From positions 2,480,001 through 2,544,000 of the forward strand of contig CP048469.1 of NCBI GenBank assembly GCA_025559845.1: a DNA stretch of 64,000 bases. Reading direction: 5' to 3'. The DNA is from Agrobacterium tumefaciens. GTDB taxonomy: Bacteria > Pseudomonadota > Alphaproteobacteria > Rhizobiales > Rhizobiaceae. This document shows positions 9,827 through 19,283 of the stretch, piece after piece; position 1 is the stretch's first letter, and each line of letters begins with the position of its first letter. Below the pieces are notes generated by a model that made no database searches, was not told the DNA's origin, and saw only the letters and a program-made list of their open reading frames with translations. A program made the position numbers and the translations under genes.

Positions 9827-10828
9827 ATGAAGGCCTTCATCCTCGATCGTTACGGCAAGAGCCAAACACTTCGTCTCGGTGAAATGCCGGAACCCTCACC
9901 GGGTTTGGATGACGTTCTGATCGAGGTTGAGGCCGCCGGCCTCAACCTTTTGGATTCCAAAATCCGCAGCGGGGCATTCAAACCGATGCTGCCATACAAG
10001 ACACCTCTCGTCCTCGGTCACGATGTCGCCGGCACTGTCATCAGCGTTGGATCGAATGTACGCGGCTTCAAACCGGGCGATGCCGTTTACGGCCGCCCGC
10101 GCGACGGCCAGATCGGTGCCTTTGCCGAGCGTATCTCGGTAAAGGCAAAGGATCTGACGCTGAAACCAGAAAGCCTGTCCATGGTGGAGGCTGCGTCACT
10201 CCCGCTCGTTGCGCTGACTGCGTGGCAGGTGCTGGTGGAGATAGCAAGGATCAGGGCTGGCCAGAAAGTGCTGATCCATGCGGGATCGGGTGGCGTTGGA
10301 ACCATTGCCATTCAGCTCGCCAAATATTTCGGCGCAACTGTCGCCACCACAGCCAGCGCGGCCAATGCAGAATTTCTTCGCAAGCTCGGCGCCGACGTCG
10401 TCATCGACTATCGCACACAAGATTTTTCGAGCCTGCTGTCGGGCTATGATGTCGTACTCAACAGCCTTGACGCAAAGACACTTGAGAAATCGCTGAAGGT
10501 GCTGAGATCAGGCGGCAAGCTCATCTCTATTTCCGGCCCACCTGATCCGGCCTTTGCCAAAACCAGAGGGCTGAGCCTACCGCTTCGCCTGTTGATGAGA
10601 CTGATCAGCACCGGCATTCGCGCCAAAGCCAGACGTGCCGGCATCGAATACGCCTTCCTGTTCATGCACGCAGATGGCACTCAGCTGGAAGAGATCAGCA
10701 GGTTGATTGAAAACGGGACGATCAATCCGGTGATCGATCGTACGTTCCCGTTCGAAAAGCTGAATGAGGCTTTCGCCTATATTGAAACGGGTCGGGCAAA
10801 GGGAAAGGTCGTTGTGACGCTGAAGTGA
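9827..10828 (+). CDS. Zinc-independent MDR-family NADPH:quinone oxidoreductase
   Basis: This 333-residue medium-chain reductase has a GroES-like N-terminus (LGHDVAGTVISVGSNV) and the NADPH-binding GSGGVGTIAIQLAKYFGA. It contains no cysteine, so both zinc sites of alcohol dehydrogenases are absent, as in the quinone oxidoreductase/enone reductase branch. ATG 9827 follows the SDR stop by 5 bp, indicating translational coupling. Likely role: reduction of quinones or alpha,beta-unsaturated carbonyls together with the SDR; substrate not deducible. Confidence 0.88.
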   Translation: MKAFILDRYGKSQTLRLGEMPEPSPGLDDVLIEVEAAGLNLLDSKIRSGAFKPMLPYKTPLVLGHDVAGTVISVGSNVRGFKPGDAVYGRPRDGQIGAFAERISVKAKDLTLKPESLSMVEAASLPLVALTAWQVLVEIARIRAGQKVLIHAGSGGVGTIAIQLAKYFGATVATTASAANAEFLRKLGADVVIDYRTQDFSSLLSGYDVVLNSLDAKTLEKSLKVLRSGGKLISISGPPDPAFAKTRGLSLPLRLLMRLISTGIRAKARRAGIEYAFLFMHADGTQLEEISRLIENGTINPVIDRTFPFEKLNEAFAYIETGRAKGKVVVTLK

Positions 10829-10842
10829 GACAGGCAGCGGCA

Positions 10843-12213
10843 TCAATCCGGCAACGCCGCTACGCGCGCTCGCGCCGCGGCCGCGGGCTTTGCTCCAATA
10901 CCCTTGACCTTGCCTGGAACGGGTATAGCAACCTCTTCATCCTCAACAAGGCTGGCATGAGCCTGGAGATGCAGGCCAACGATTGCAACGATGATGAAAA
11001 ACCAGACGAAGCCGGTACTCAACATGAACAGGGTTTCAAGGAAACCGTAGAGCAACGTGTAGAGCCATATGCTGACATAAAAGCGTGTAAGCGGGCTCTT
11101 GCGCACCGTTTCACTCATCTTGCCGAGATAATAAAGCGGCAGCAGGAAAATCCAGATCAACACCAGCACCAGACCGGGCACACCTGCCGCCAGCAACAGG
11201 TCGAAATAGCCATTGTGCGAATCCGGCGCGGATGTCGCCCAGGTATTGTTCTCCGTAAAGCTGCTCATCAGCGCGTCGCTTCGCCAGAACGCCTGGTAGC
11301 CATAGCCCAGCAGCGGGCTTTGACGGATATATTCGATCGACACGGTCCATATATCGGTGCGGCCCGTAAACGTCGGGTCCATGCCAAGCTTGGCCAGCAT
11401 GGCAGAAAATACAGGATCTACCGTCGTCCCTACAGTCACGGTCGCGAAGACTGCGAGCAGCGCTGCAACGACCGTGTACCGCCATTTCGGCCAGCGGAGA
11501 ATGAACCAGCCGACGGAAAAAATGATCGGCATCAACCCGAGCGCAGTCTTGCCACCCGATTTCACCAAAAAGACCAGCGATAGCAGAAACACCGCAAGCC
11601 CGCCGACAAATGACCATTTCTTACAGAGATAAACGCCGACGATAATCAGGATCGACATAACCGACGCGGCTTCATTCTTGTGGCGGAACACGCCGCGCCA
11701 GTCTCCGGCAAGCAGCGGTTCCAGTGCGTCCGATGCCTGATGGATGGATCGTGATGGCAGAACGATGACGCCGAAATAACAGAGAAACAAAATGGCGAGC
11801 GTACAAACCGCAAGCAATGTGGAAAAGTGCCGCTCCGTCCGGGGCAACTGCAGGAAACCGGCGGCGAGAACAAAGATGATCGCGCACATCACCAGCCGCC
11901 GCAACGAGAACATAGGAGCCTCGCCAACAAGCGATGTGAAGGCATACCAGCCGAAAATCGCCACCATCCACAAACGCGGCGCAAAAATCAGTGAGAACGA
12001 TCGCTCCTTCGCCATGAAGAGAATGAAGCTGAAAAGCAAGACGATCGCGGTAAACTGGTTCAGCAGGCTTGAGCCTGCGGCCATGGCAGAACCCGTATAG
12101 GTCGACGACAGGGAAATGTAAGGGGAATAGCCGACCGTGAAGTAGAAGAACGTCAGGTAGAAGAGCGCGTCCCGCCAGTAGCCGTTACCATGTTCTTCTT
12201 TCGCTTCGGCCAT
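10843..12213 (-). CDS. ExoQ/Wzy-like O-antigen polymerase/ligase family membrane protein
   Basis: This 456-residue protein has about ten or more hydrophobic helices and a periplasmic loop with the O-antigen ligase family motif GDWRGVFRHKN, followed by FTGRTDIWTVSIEYIRQSPLLGYGYQAFW. These match ExoQ-type exopolysaccharide polymerases. It probably polymerises undecaprenyl-linked repeat units at the periplasmic face; a ligase role is the alternative. The basic, Ala-rich C-terminus is cytoplasmic-like. It is paralogous to the protein at 16426-17721. The 5' region is a 427-bp gap shared with a divergent gene. Confidence 0.82.
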   Translation of the reverse strand: MAEAKEEHGNGYWRDALFYLTFFYFTVGYSPYISLSSTYTGSAMAAGSSLLNQFTAIVLLFSFILFMAKERSFSLIFAPRLWMVAIFGWYAFTSLVGEAPMFSLRRLVMCAIIFVLAAGFLQLPRTERHFSTLLAVCTLAILFLCYFGVIVLPSRSIHQASDALEPLLAGDWRGVFRHKNEAASVMSILIIVGVYLCKKWSFVGGLAVFLLSLVFLVKSGGKTALGLMPIIFSVGWFILRWPKWRYTVVAALLAVFATVTVGTTVDPVFSAMLAKLGMDPTFTGRTDIWTVSIEYIRQSPLLGYGYQAFWRSDALMSSFTENNTWATSAPDSHNGYFDLLLAAGVPGLVLVLIWIFLLPLYYLGKMSETVRKSPLTRFYVSIWLYTLLYGFLETLFMLSTGFVWFFIIVAIVGLHLQAHASLVEDEEVAIPVPGKVKGIGAKPAAAARARVAALPD

Positions 12214-12640
12214 AAGAGGTTTTTCTCTCTCCCGTTTCAGCGCACCCGTCGTCCGGACCGACGTTGCTCATACCTTTCCGCAACGGCCCCGACATCCCTA
12301 ACAAGGATTATAATATGATACACGGAAATCGTGCAGTCTTATTTTGGTTCGATCCGGTATGTTGAGCCTCTAAGGTGCCAGCTTTCGTGAACATGGTTAA
12401 ATCGGCTGTGATCATTGGGGGACCTGCCGCTTCAGCTTGAAGTTGCTAGCGGAATTTGGCGAACAGGTGAGCACCCGACACAGGAATTACCGCTGATCGA
12501 CAGCACTTGGGTACTCGGCAACTATCGGAATTTCATTGCCAACGGCCTAAATCTCCGTTTTTATGTGTGATATTAACATTCCGAAATACATTTCCTGTTT
12601 TAGTAATGCCTAAGATATCGACAAGTGCGGGAATCTGACG
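12214..12640. other. 427-bp intergenic control region without a convincing gene
   Basis: This is the divergent promoter region between the ExoQ-like gene and the GNAT-like gene. It contains an AT-rich TATAAT at 12309-12314 without a clear matching -35 and an AT-rich stretch at about 12555-12615. I see no coding frame longer than about 15 codons with a ribosome site, and no tRNA. Confidence 0.5.
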
Positions 12641-13798
12641 GTGAACGTTCAGACACAGACCAGCAAGAGCGATGTAGGCAGAAGCTGCGAAGCTGGTGCC
12701 GGACATCGCACGTCCGGCGTGCGCCCCATGCACAAGGACGATGTTGAGGCGGTTGAAAAGCTGATCAATTCGGCCTTCGGAAAAACGCAGCGCAATGCAA
12801 CTTTCGATTTTCGTTCTTATATCCGGAACGTCTTTTTCGGCAGCCCAATCTATGACCCTGCTCATGGCAGTATCGTCTACGACATCGGCGACCAACAGAT
12901 AACCAGCGTCGTTCTTGCCCTACCGATGCGTTTTGTCGTCCATCGTGAACGCATTGTCGGGCGGTTGCTGTGTGCCTTCGCTTCGGACGCTGAAAAAGGC
13001 GCTGCAGGTGCGGCGCGCCTTTCCCGAAGCATGCGACCGTCACAGCAGGATCTGTGCTTCACTGACACATCCTCACCGGTGAGTGCCGATCACTGCCTCG
13101 CAATCGGCGGCATTATTTTGCCGGTTGAAAGCCTGCAATGGCACAAAGCATTGAAACCATTGTCGAGCATGGCATTGCGGCTGGGTCGCCGGGTCAGATT
13201 GGCCGGCTCCAGACCCGTTCTTGCCGCACTTGGATTTGCCGACCGTCTCTTGCGCGGATGGAAGCGCGGGATACGACCGAAAGGCGTAGAAGGCCTGACC
13301 GTCAGACCCGCCGATTTCGAAACATTCCGCCTGCATGCGCTGCCGATGATCGAGCGATTTTCCGTTCGCCCCGAATGGTCGAGCGAGGAATTCCATTGGC
13401 TGGTCGAGATGGCGAAGACCAATGAAAGCATGGGAAAACTGAACTGCCGCACGGTCGAAGATCGCGATGGTAAGGCGATTGGCGCGGTTCTGTACTTCGG
13501 GCATCCGGGAAAAACGGCTTATGTGCTGAACATCGTTACAGCGGCAAGTCGCGAAAACGACGTATTAAGCCAGCTTTTCCGTCATCTCGATGATGAAAAT
13601 TATGCCCATGTGACGGGCATGTCCCAGTCATTCCTGATGAACGCTCTCTACCGCCACAACCAGATGACCTTCCGACATAGAGGTTATTTCTGCGTGACGA
13701 CGCGCGATGAGGCTCTCAAGGATAGCGCGCTTCGTGGCGATATCTATGTCGGCGGCCTCGCCTCCGAAAGCTGGAGCCGACTTATTACGGACTTCTAA
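12641..13798 (+). CDS. GNAT-like acyltransferase in exopolysaccharide locus
   Basis: This 385-residue protein has an N-terminal segment (VRPMHKDDVEAVEKLINSAF) matching the start of a GNAT N-acetyltransferase fold and a second half with beta-strand and helix alternation, possibly a tandem GNAT. No signal peptide or membrane helix is seen. The start is GTG with GGGAA about 9 bp upstream. By context it may acylate a sugar or lipid-linked intermediate, or modulate another enzyme; I cannot name a substrate. It lies alone between convergent and divergent genes, so it has its own promoter. Confidence 0.6.
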   Translation: MNVQTQTSKSDVGRSCEAGAGHRTSGVRPMHKDDVEAVEKLINSAFGKTQRNATFDFRSYIRNVFFGSPIYDPAHGSIVYDIGDQQITSVVLALPMRFVVHRERIVGRLLCAFASDAEKGAAGAARLSRSMRPSQQDLCFTDTSSPVSADHCLAIGGIILPVESLQWHKALKPLSSMALRLGRRVRLAGSRPVLAALGFADRLLRGWKRGIRPKGVEGLTVRPADFETFRLHALPMIERFSVRPEWSSEEFHWLVEMAKTNESMGKLNCRTVEDRDGKAIGAVLYFGHPGKTAYVLNIVTAASRENDVLSQLFRHLDDENYAHVTGMSQSFLMNALYRHNQMTFRHRGYFCVTTRDEALKDSALRGDIYVGGLASESWSRLITDF

Positions 13799-13804
13799 GC
13801 TCGC

Positions 13805-14023
13805 CTATTCTTCCTCTGGAACCAGCCCGTCATAGACCTCCAGCAAGGCGGCTGCGATCGCTGCACCGAGAGCGTTTCCTGCATCGCGGATACCGGCTTC
13901 GTCCATATCGCGCACAGCGACTGCGAGGTCAGATGCTTCGCTGGCGACGATCAGCTTGGCGCGTTCGATAGCCCAGAGGCCAAAGTCTCCTCGGTTGTCG
14001 ATGGATATGGTTTCCGTGCTCAC
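13805..14023 (-). CDS. Small acidic hypothetical protein
   Basis: A 72-residue acidic, Ala-rich protein (segments FGLWAIERAKLIVASEASDL and LEVYDGLVPEEE) with no membrane segment. I start at GTG 14023, which has GGAG seven bases upstream; an in-frame extension to 14104 lacks a ribosome site and has a different composition. Family not recognised. It is convergent with the GNAT-like gene. Confidence 0.6.
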   Translation of the reverse strand: MSTETISIDNRGDFGLWAIERAKLIVASEASDLAVAVRDMDEAGIRDAGNALGAAIAAALLEVYDGLVPEEE

Positions 14024-14286
14024 AAGGCGTCTCCGTTTCGATCTGTCAGAACATTTTTTTATAAAACCAAACCGCCCTAAACCACAGAATGCGGGAATTT
14101 GCACGGCTTTCCCGCGAGCTTATCATTTTAGAAAGGCGAAATATGACCTTTCTCACAGGCGTTTATAAAAATATTAATGATAGTTATTCGTAGTGTTTGA
14201 AAGCTTGTGCCGTAGCATGCAAATGACCTAACAAAGAAACGATGGCCACCTTGGACGCCGGAAAAAATTCGACAGGGGAAAACATC

Positions 14287-15126
14287 ATGGATGTGGAAAG
14301 GCCGAACATAATTTGGCCTACGGTCCCGCTTGCGACGCTACCGATCGTCGACGCAACCATGGAAGAAACCGCCGAGGACTTCATTCGCCGGGCTTCCACG
14401 CCGCGTGCGCCTGACGAAAAACCCTTCTATTCGACATCCGCAAATGGCCAGGTCATTGCGCTCTGCCACCAGGACGCCCAGTTCGACAGCATTTTGCGCC
14501 AGGCGGACCAGATCCACGCCGACGGCATGTCGCTGGTGATTTTTTCGCGACATTTCAGTGCGAGGGCATTGAGAGAGCGCATCGCAACCACCGACCTTGT
14601 CCACACCGTCGCCAAGCGCGCGGAAGAGACCGGCGCACGGTTTTATTTTCTCGGTGGTTCGGAGGACGTAAACCGTACCGCAGTCGCGGAAATGCAGAAA
14701 CTTTATCCGCGTCTCGTCTTTGCTGGTCGGCAAAACGGTTATTTCAAGGAACATGAGGAAGACGCTGTCGTCAAAAACATCGTCGCGTCGCGGCCCGATA
14801 TTCTTTGGATCGGCTTCGGCATACCGCTTGAACAGCGTTTCGTCGCACGCAATCTCAACAAACTGGCCGGTATCGCAGTCATAAAAACCTGCGGTGGACT
14901 GTTCGACTTCATTGCCGGCAAGAACTCCAGAGCGCCACAATGGATGCAGGATATGGGACTGGAATGGCTCTATCGAGCCATGCTGGAACCCAGACGCCTT
15001 GGAAAACGCTATTTGCTTACGAACCCTGTCGCGATTTACGCAATGCTGAAGCATCGCGACAGAATGCCAAATAAATCCCGGTCCACGACACGTACGGACG
15101 CCAAGGAAGCAAAGAAAAGCAACTGA
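14287..15126 (+). CDS. WecG/TagA/CpsF-family glycosyltransferase
   Basis: This 279-residue protein has the GT26 signatures FYSTSANGQVIAL, IHADGMSLV, FYFLGGSEDV and GFGIPLEQRFVARN, ending with RAPQWMQDMGLEWLYRAMLE and EPRRLGKRYL. Family members (WecG, TagA, GumM) transfer a ManNAc-, GlcA- or similar residue to a lipid-linked acceptor at the inner face of the membrane. ATG 14287 is preceded by GGGGAAAACATC; an in-frame ATG at 14242 lacks a good ribosome site. It likely adds an early sugar of the repeat unit polymerised by the ExoQ-like proteins. Confidence 0.9.
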   Translation: MDVERPNIIWPTVPLATLPIVDATMEETAEDFIRRASTPRAPDEKPFYSTSANGQVIALCHQDAQFDSILRQADQIHADGMSLVIFSRHFSARALRERIATTDLVHTVAKRAEETGARFYFLGGSEDVNRTAVAEMQKLYPRLVFAGRQNGYFKEHEEDAVVKNIVASRPDILWIGFGIPLEQRFVARNLNKLAGIAVIKTCGGLFDFIAGKNSRAPQWMQDMGLEWLYRAMLEPRRLGKRYLLTNPVAIYAMLKHRDRMPNKSRSTTRTDAKEAKKSN

Positions 15127-15359
15127 ACCTTGCGGCTCAAAACAGTCAAACAAAAATCACAAGCTATTGAAATATTTAATTATTGGAAATAATGAGCAGG
15201 TCGAATCCAACAACGGCATTGCAAAAAAACAACATACTTTCCAGCAATACGCCTTCTAAAAAATGACCTGTAGGAAATTCGATTGCAACTCACCACAACA
15301 GGTCTACACTAAAAAGATATTATAAATTTATTCGAATCAAATGCATATTGGGGACGTCA

Positions 15360-15635
15360 ATGTTGACTACGGCCATTTCTATTCTTGTATATGGCATCGG
15401 CACCGTTACCTCACTTGCCATGACCTATATCGAGGGCGCACGTCGAGATAAGGAGTGGGATGTCTACCGCATCAGCGGCATCATCCTGTGTTTCTTCTGG
15501 CCTCTGCTACTGCCGGTTTTCATCGTAACCGCCTTCTTGTCGATGTACGGACGAGGAAAGCGACATTCGGCCAGCAGCAAGTCTATCAGCGCTGAAAAAA
15601 CGCTCGTCGCGCCGCGAATTTCCCCGCGCGCCTGA
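15360..15635 (+). CDS. Small two-helix membrane protein, unknown function
   Basis: A 91-residue protein with two hydrophobic helices (TAISILVYGIGTVTSLAMTY and ISGIILCFFWPLLLPVFIVT) and a basic, Ser-rich C-terminal tail. ATG 15360 has GGGGACG a few bases upstream; the TTG at 15348 overlaps that site. No family recognised. Its place among polysaccharide genes suggests an accessory membrane protein, without direct proof. The AT-rich 230 bp upstream probably contain its promoter. Confidence 0.6.
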   Translation: MLTTAISILVYGIGTVTSLAMTYIEGARRDKEWDVYRISGIILCFFWPLLLPVFIVTAFLSMYGRGKRHSASSKSISAEKTLVAPRISPRA

Positions 15636-15648
15636 GAAGGCAAAAAGA

Positions 15649-16401
15649 TCAGAGATCAAGTGTGCTTGCAGCCGCTTCAACAGTCATGACCTTTGCCCCA
15701 CCCGACACTGCCGACCGAACAAGATCGCGAAGCTTTATCTCCGGGCATCCGTAAAAGCTTGGCGTCGATGAAACGTCATGGGTGAAAAAGATCAGCCATC
15801 CGCCAGTTTGCAGCACCTCGGCAAGCCAACGATCGGCCGCATCGAGGTAGGTCTGATCGGGCCTCAACTCGACAGCCGCAAGATTGTGCAGGTCGGTCCT
15901 GCCCTTATTGATGCCGGGCATGATGCTGCGCGCAGTTTTGAACCTTTTGCGCAACAAGGGCTGCATTAACGGCGACGCCATACCGAAAGGAACGGAGAAG
16001 TTTCGAGGCCCACTCATTCCGTCGAACGCAGCCAGTGCCTTATCGTTTCGCTCCAGATCTGCCGCGAGCTCCGAGCGGGAAAAGCTTGAAAGTTTTCGAT
16101 GGGAATAGGTATGGCAGGCAAGTTCGTGGCCTTTGGCGACGAGATCAGCGCAGCCCTGAGCAGGGACCATTTTGCGCTCATTGTCGTACCCGTCGACGAA
16201 ATTTCCAGAGATGTAAAACGTTCCACGAGCGCCCTCCTCCTCGAGAATGCGCGCTCCGTTTGTCCAGGAACTCTCCGGCACGTCGTCAAAAGTGAAAGAA
16301 ACAATCGGTGAGGCTGCCTCGACCTGTACGGTCGGCCCCGGAAAATATCGCACGAGCCGGTTGTTAATCCGGTCGGCCAGCGTCCCTATTTTCTGCGTCA
16401 T
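15649..16401 (-). CDS. Polysaccharide deacetylase (NodB homology domain)
   Basis: This 250-residue protein carries the CE4 motifs: TFDDVPES (catalytic Asp and metal Asp), HELACHTYSHRKL (metal His pair) and a C-terminal WLIFFTHDVS. It should remove N- or O-acetyl groups from sugars. I see no clear signal peptide, so it may act in the cytoplasm on precursors or be exported by another route. It lies just downstream of the second ExoQ-like gene on the same strand (24 bp gap), so the two are probably cotranscribed. Confidence 0.85.
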   Translation of the reverse strand: MTQKIGTLADRINNRLVRYFPGPTVQVEAASPIVSFTFDDVPESSWTNGARILEEEGARGTFYISGNFVDGYDNERKMVPAQGCADLVAKGHELACHTYSHRKLSSFSRSELAADLERNDKALAAFDGMSGPRNFSVPFGMASPLMQPLLRKRFKTARSIMPGINKGRTDLHNLAAVELRPDQTYLDAADRWLAEVLQTGGWLIFFTHDVSSTPSFYGCPEIKLRDLVRSAVSGGAKVMTVEAAASTLDL

Positions 16402-16425
16402 CCACAGCCCCCCGGCGTGTCTGAG

Positions 16426-17721
16426 TTACTGTCCTTCTTCAAGTACATTGTGAGCCTGATGTCTCAAACAATACACGGCAATCAGAAGAGAAGACCAGAT
16501 AGGCCCTGTTCCGGTAAAGAAATTACTCTCAAGGCACGAAGAAAGAAGGGCGTAGACCCAGATTCGCGCAAAAAGTGTTGTCAGTGCGGGATAAGTGCCA
16601 CGGTCGACGGCGCGTCTGAAGTTGTTCGCCGGTATGATGACCAGCCATATGATAGTGAGGATGAAAGCTGGAATTCCGCCATTCAGCAGGCTTTCGATGT
16701 AACCGTTGTGTGCGTGATAGGCGGAAACAGCCCAGGTTCCAGCAATATCGCCCTGCGACAGAAGCCTCTCGCTTGCCCAGAATGCCTGAAAGCCCTGACC
16801 GAAAATCGGCGATTGCGCAAACGTATCAAAAGACAGACGCCATATGTCCGTTCTGCCCGTGAAGGTGGAATCGATACCAACGCTCTCCACCAGATTCTGG
16901 ATGCTGGGGAAATAGGTTGAGCCAACTGCAAGAATGTTGAGAAAGGCCAGCAGGCCGCCGATCATCAGCAGCGTGCGGTTGGCATGTCGTTCCATAATCC
17001 AGACGAGCGCAATGGAGACGGGCAACAGCATCGCCGCAGTCTTGCCATTGGTTTTCCAGAGGAAGAAACCCGCCAGCAGCGCGATGGCAATACCCCCCAT
17101 TGTCGACCAGGCGCTGCGCAAATAAAGCCCGATCATGAAAAGGATAATCATCGCCGGCGCGGCAGCATTCTTGTGATTGAAGACGCCGCGCCAATCACCC
17201 GCGAGGGCCTTTTCATCAAGATCGTATGGTTGGTGGATCGCCCGTGAACTCAAAAAAATCACGCCGAGATAACATACCACCAGAAGGATGATCGCAAAAA
17301 TGGCCATCATCCGATCGAACTGCTTGCGATCCTGCGGCATCACGACGAGGACACTGGTGATAAAGCACAACAGGCCCGTGAAAATAAGCCGCTGCAACGA
17401 TGTGCCGGGCTGCGCGCCAACAACGGAGCAGATCGCCAGCCAGCCAAACAGCAGCAAGATCGGCAATCGGGGTCGCAGGAGCAGGCCCGTCAATCTGTGG
17501 CGCAAGGCAAATACGCCGAGCAGCGCTGCGATAGCCAGCCCCAGAAGCTGATTGGCCGCCGCATGCGGGACAGGCGGCGCTGCCAGATTTTCAAACGGTG
17601 CGACGGAAATCCAGACATAGAGCAGCGTGACGACAAAAAAAGCCGCATCACGCCGGCTGCCGCCAAGTGGAATAGCGCCCTCGCTCAAGCGAACCGGCTG
17701 CGTATCAGCGAAACGCGGCAT
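16426..17721 (-). CDS. Second ExoQ/Wzy-like O-antigen polymerase/ligase family protein
   Basis: A 431-residue multi-spanning protein sharing with the 10843-12213 product the motifs GDWRGVFNHKN and STFTGRTDIWRLSF followed by FGQGFQAFW and YHAHNGYIE. These mark the Wzy_C/O-antigen ligase family. A strong GGAGG lies upstream of ATG. Having two paralogues in one locus suggests one polymerises and the other ligates or terminates, or that two glycans are made. Confidence 0.82.
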   Translation of the reverse strand: MPRFADTQPVRLSEGAIPLGGSRRDAAFFVVTLLYVWISVAPFENLAAPPVPHAAANQLLGLAIAALLGVFALRHRLTGLLLRPRLPILLLFGWLAICSVVGAQPGTSLQRLIFTGLLCFITSVLVVMPQDRKQFDRMMAIFAIILLVVCYLGVIFLSSRAIHQPYDLDEKALAGDWRGVFNHKNAAAPAMIILFMIGLYLRSAWSTMGGIAIALLAGFFLWKTNGKTAAMLLPVSIALVWIMERHANRTLLMIGGLLAFLNILAVGSTYFPSIQNLVESVGIDSTFTGRTDIWRLSFDTFAQSPIFGQGFQAFWASERLLSQGDIAGTWAVSAYHAHNGYIESLLNGGIPAFILTIIWLVIIPANNFRRAVDRGTYPALTTLFARIWVYALLSSCLESNFFTGTGPIWSSLLIAVYCLRHQAHNVLEEGQ

Positions 17722-17986
17722 TTTCGCCTGCCTCCGGCGCAGCTAAACGGATCATTGCCCTGCCTTGCGATGAACAGAGACGTTCTTTTTGGGAATCTGT
17801 CGTGTTCGAACAGCTATAAACGGTCGTTATCATCATTATTGTGCAATTGCTTTAACCCTCTCTTACCGCAGAACGGCTAAGACAGGGGAAATTACCGCTC
17901 AAACCATTTAGATGTGCAAGTCATTTTAGCGGGACAGCCATGTTACATGACGTAACCAGGCAACGTCGGAACACAGGGAGACTTAG

Positions 17987-19267
17987 GTGTCGTTTAACAC
18001 GCCGCGGCTCGGCCACCTGATAAGACTGGGATTGTCCTATATGGCGTCCGGTGGCGCGCTTTTGATGTCCAGCGCCGCCCAACTCCTGACTTTTGCCTTG
18101 CTTGCCCGTCATCTTGGCGTTGAACAATTCGCGCTTTATGCATCCATCACCGCCGTGACCAACCTCGGCGTCCAGATTTGCGGTATCGGCGCGCAGGAAT
18201 CCCTGATCCGACGCGTCGCCCAGGACCGCAGCATGTTCCCCGTCATGCTCGGCCACAGCTATATGCTGAGTGCTCTGACAGGCGTGATACTGACCGTTAT
18301 CGGCATGGTCACGATTCCGGTCTTCTTCCCGACTTCGGAAAACCTGCTCGACACCCTGATCACGACATTCCTGATCCTCTTCACCAATCTCGTTCTTCTG
18401 AAGGTCATTTCACTTTCGACACAGAGTTTCATCGCTCACTCCGACTTCGGTTCGGCCAACAAGCTTGAAGTGATGTTTGCTGTCGCACGAACCCTTGCAG
18501 CCATATTCGCCTGCCTTGTCTTCAAGGTTGAAACGGTCGAAGCATGGGCCTTGTGGAACCTCGCGGCACATTTGATCGCAGCGGTGATTTCGGTCAAAGC
18601 AATCGGCAGGCTCGGCAAGCCGATCTACCGCCTCGTTCGCGAAGAAATCCGCATCGGCATCCTGTTTTCAACGCAGTTCCTGTTCAAGGCGGTACGCGGC
18701 AATGCCGATATTCTCGTGCTGGGCGCAATCGCCAGCGCCGAAGTTCTTGGCAGCTATTCGATTGCTCGCCGTATTCTGGACAGCTCCTACCTGTCTGTGG
18801 AAGCCCTGAACCGGCTGATCTATCCAGGCTCGGCGTCCGCAGCACTGCAAGGCATCACCAAAACCATCGAGCGTGCCTATAACGTTCTGAAAGCAGCACT
18901 GTTCATTGCCGTCGGCAGTGCGACCGCGATCTTCATTATCGCGCCGTTCCTGCCCCTATTGTTCGGCGACGAATATGTATCGCTGCCGATCATCACCCGC
19001 GTTCTGTGCTGGGCCGTTCTGCCTATGGCCGTTGCTGCCACCGCGCTCGAGGCGCTCGGCGCATCCGGACGTCAGGACATCCGCGCCAAGATCTGGAACA
19101 GCGGCAACCTGCTCGGCTCTGTCGTCGTTGCCTTGTCCACCTGGTACTTCAGTATTTCCGGAACGATCGGCAGTTACTTCCTGGTGGAGATTGCCATCGC
19201 GGCAGCCGTCTGGATCGCGCTTCTGCGGCTGCGTCGTCGCAGCGAAGCGTTTGCCGGAGCGGAATGA
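17987..19267 (+). CDS. Wzx-type oligosaccharide flippase (MATE/MOP superfamily)
   Basis: This 426-residue protein has roughly twelve hydrophobic helices in the polysaccharide-flippase pattern (early SGGALLMSSAAQLLTFALLA; RYSIARRILDSSYLSVE-like loop; late LPMAVAATALEALGASG). It would move undecaprenyl-diphosphate-linked repeat units across the inner membrane for polymerisation by the ExoQ-like proteins. The start is GTG with AGGGAG eight bases upstream. It is convergent with the glycosyltransferase at 19284. Confidence 0.88.
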   Translation: MSFNTPRLGHLIRLGLSYMASGGALLMSSAAQLLTFALLARHLGVEQFALYASITAVTNLGVQICGIGAQESLIRRVAQDRSMFPVMLGHSYMLSALTGVILTVIGMVTIPVFFPTSENLLDTLITTFLILFTNLVLLKVISLSTQSFIAHSDFGSANKLEVMFAVARTLAAIFACLVFKVETVEAWALWNLAAHLIAAVISVKAIGRLGKPIYRLVREEIRIGILFSTQFLFKAVRGNADILVLGAIASAEVLGSYSIARRILDSSYLSVEALNRLIYPGSASAALQGITKTIERAYNVLKAALFIAVGSATAIFIIAPFLPLLFGDEYVSLPIITRVLCWAVLPMAVAATALEALGASGRQDIRAKIWNSGNLLGSVVVALSTWYFSISGTIGSYFLVEIAIAAAVWIALLRLRRRSEAFAGAE

Positions 19268-19283
19268 GCCGGAGGCTGAGGCT

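Noticed and set aside
10825..11583. Plus-strand frame of 252 codons opposite the ExoQ-like gene
   Set aside because: Antisense to a well-supported membrane protein; composition is Gln/His/Arg-rich and lacks domain motifs.
12309..12314. TATAAT as a standalone promoter in the 12214-12640 gap
   Set aside because: No matching -35 at the right spacing; reported only as part of the intergenic description.
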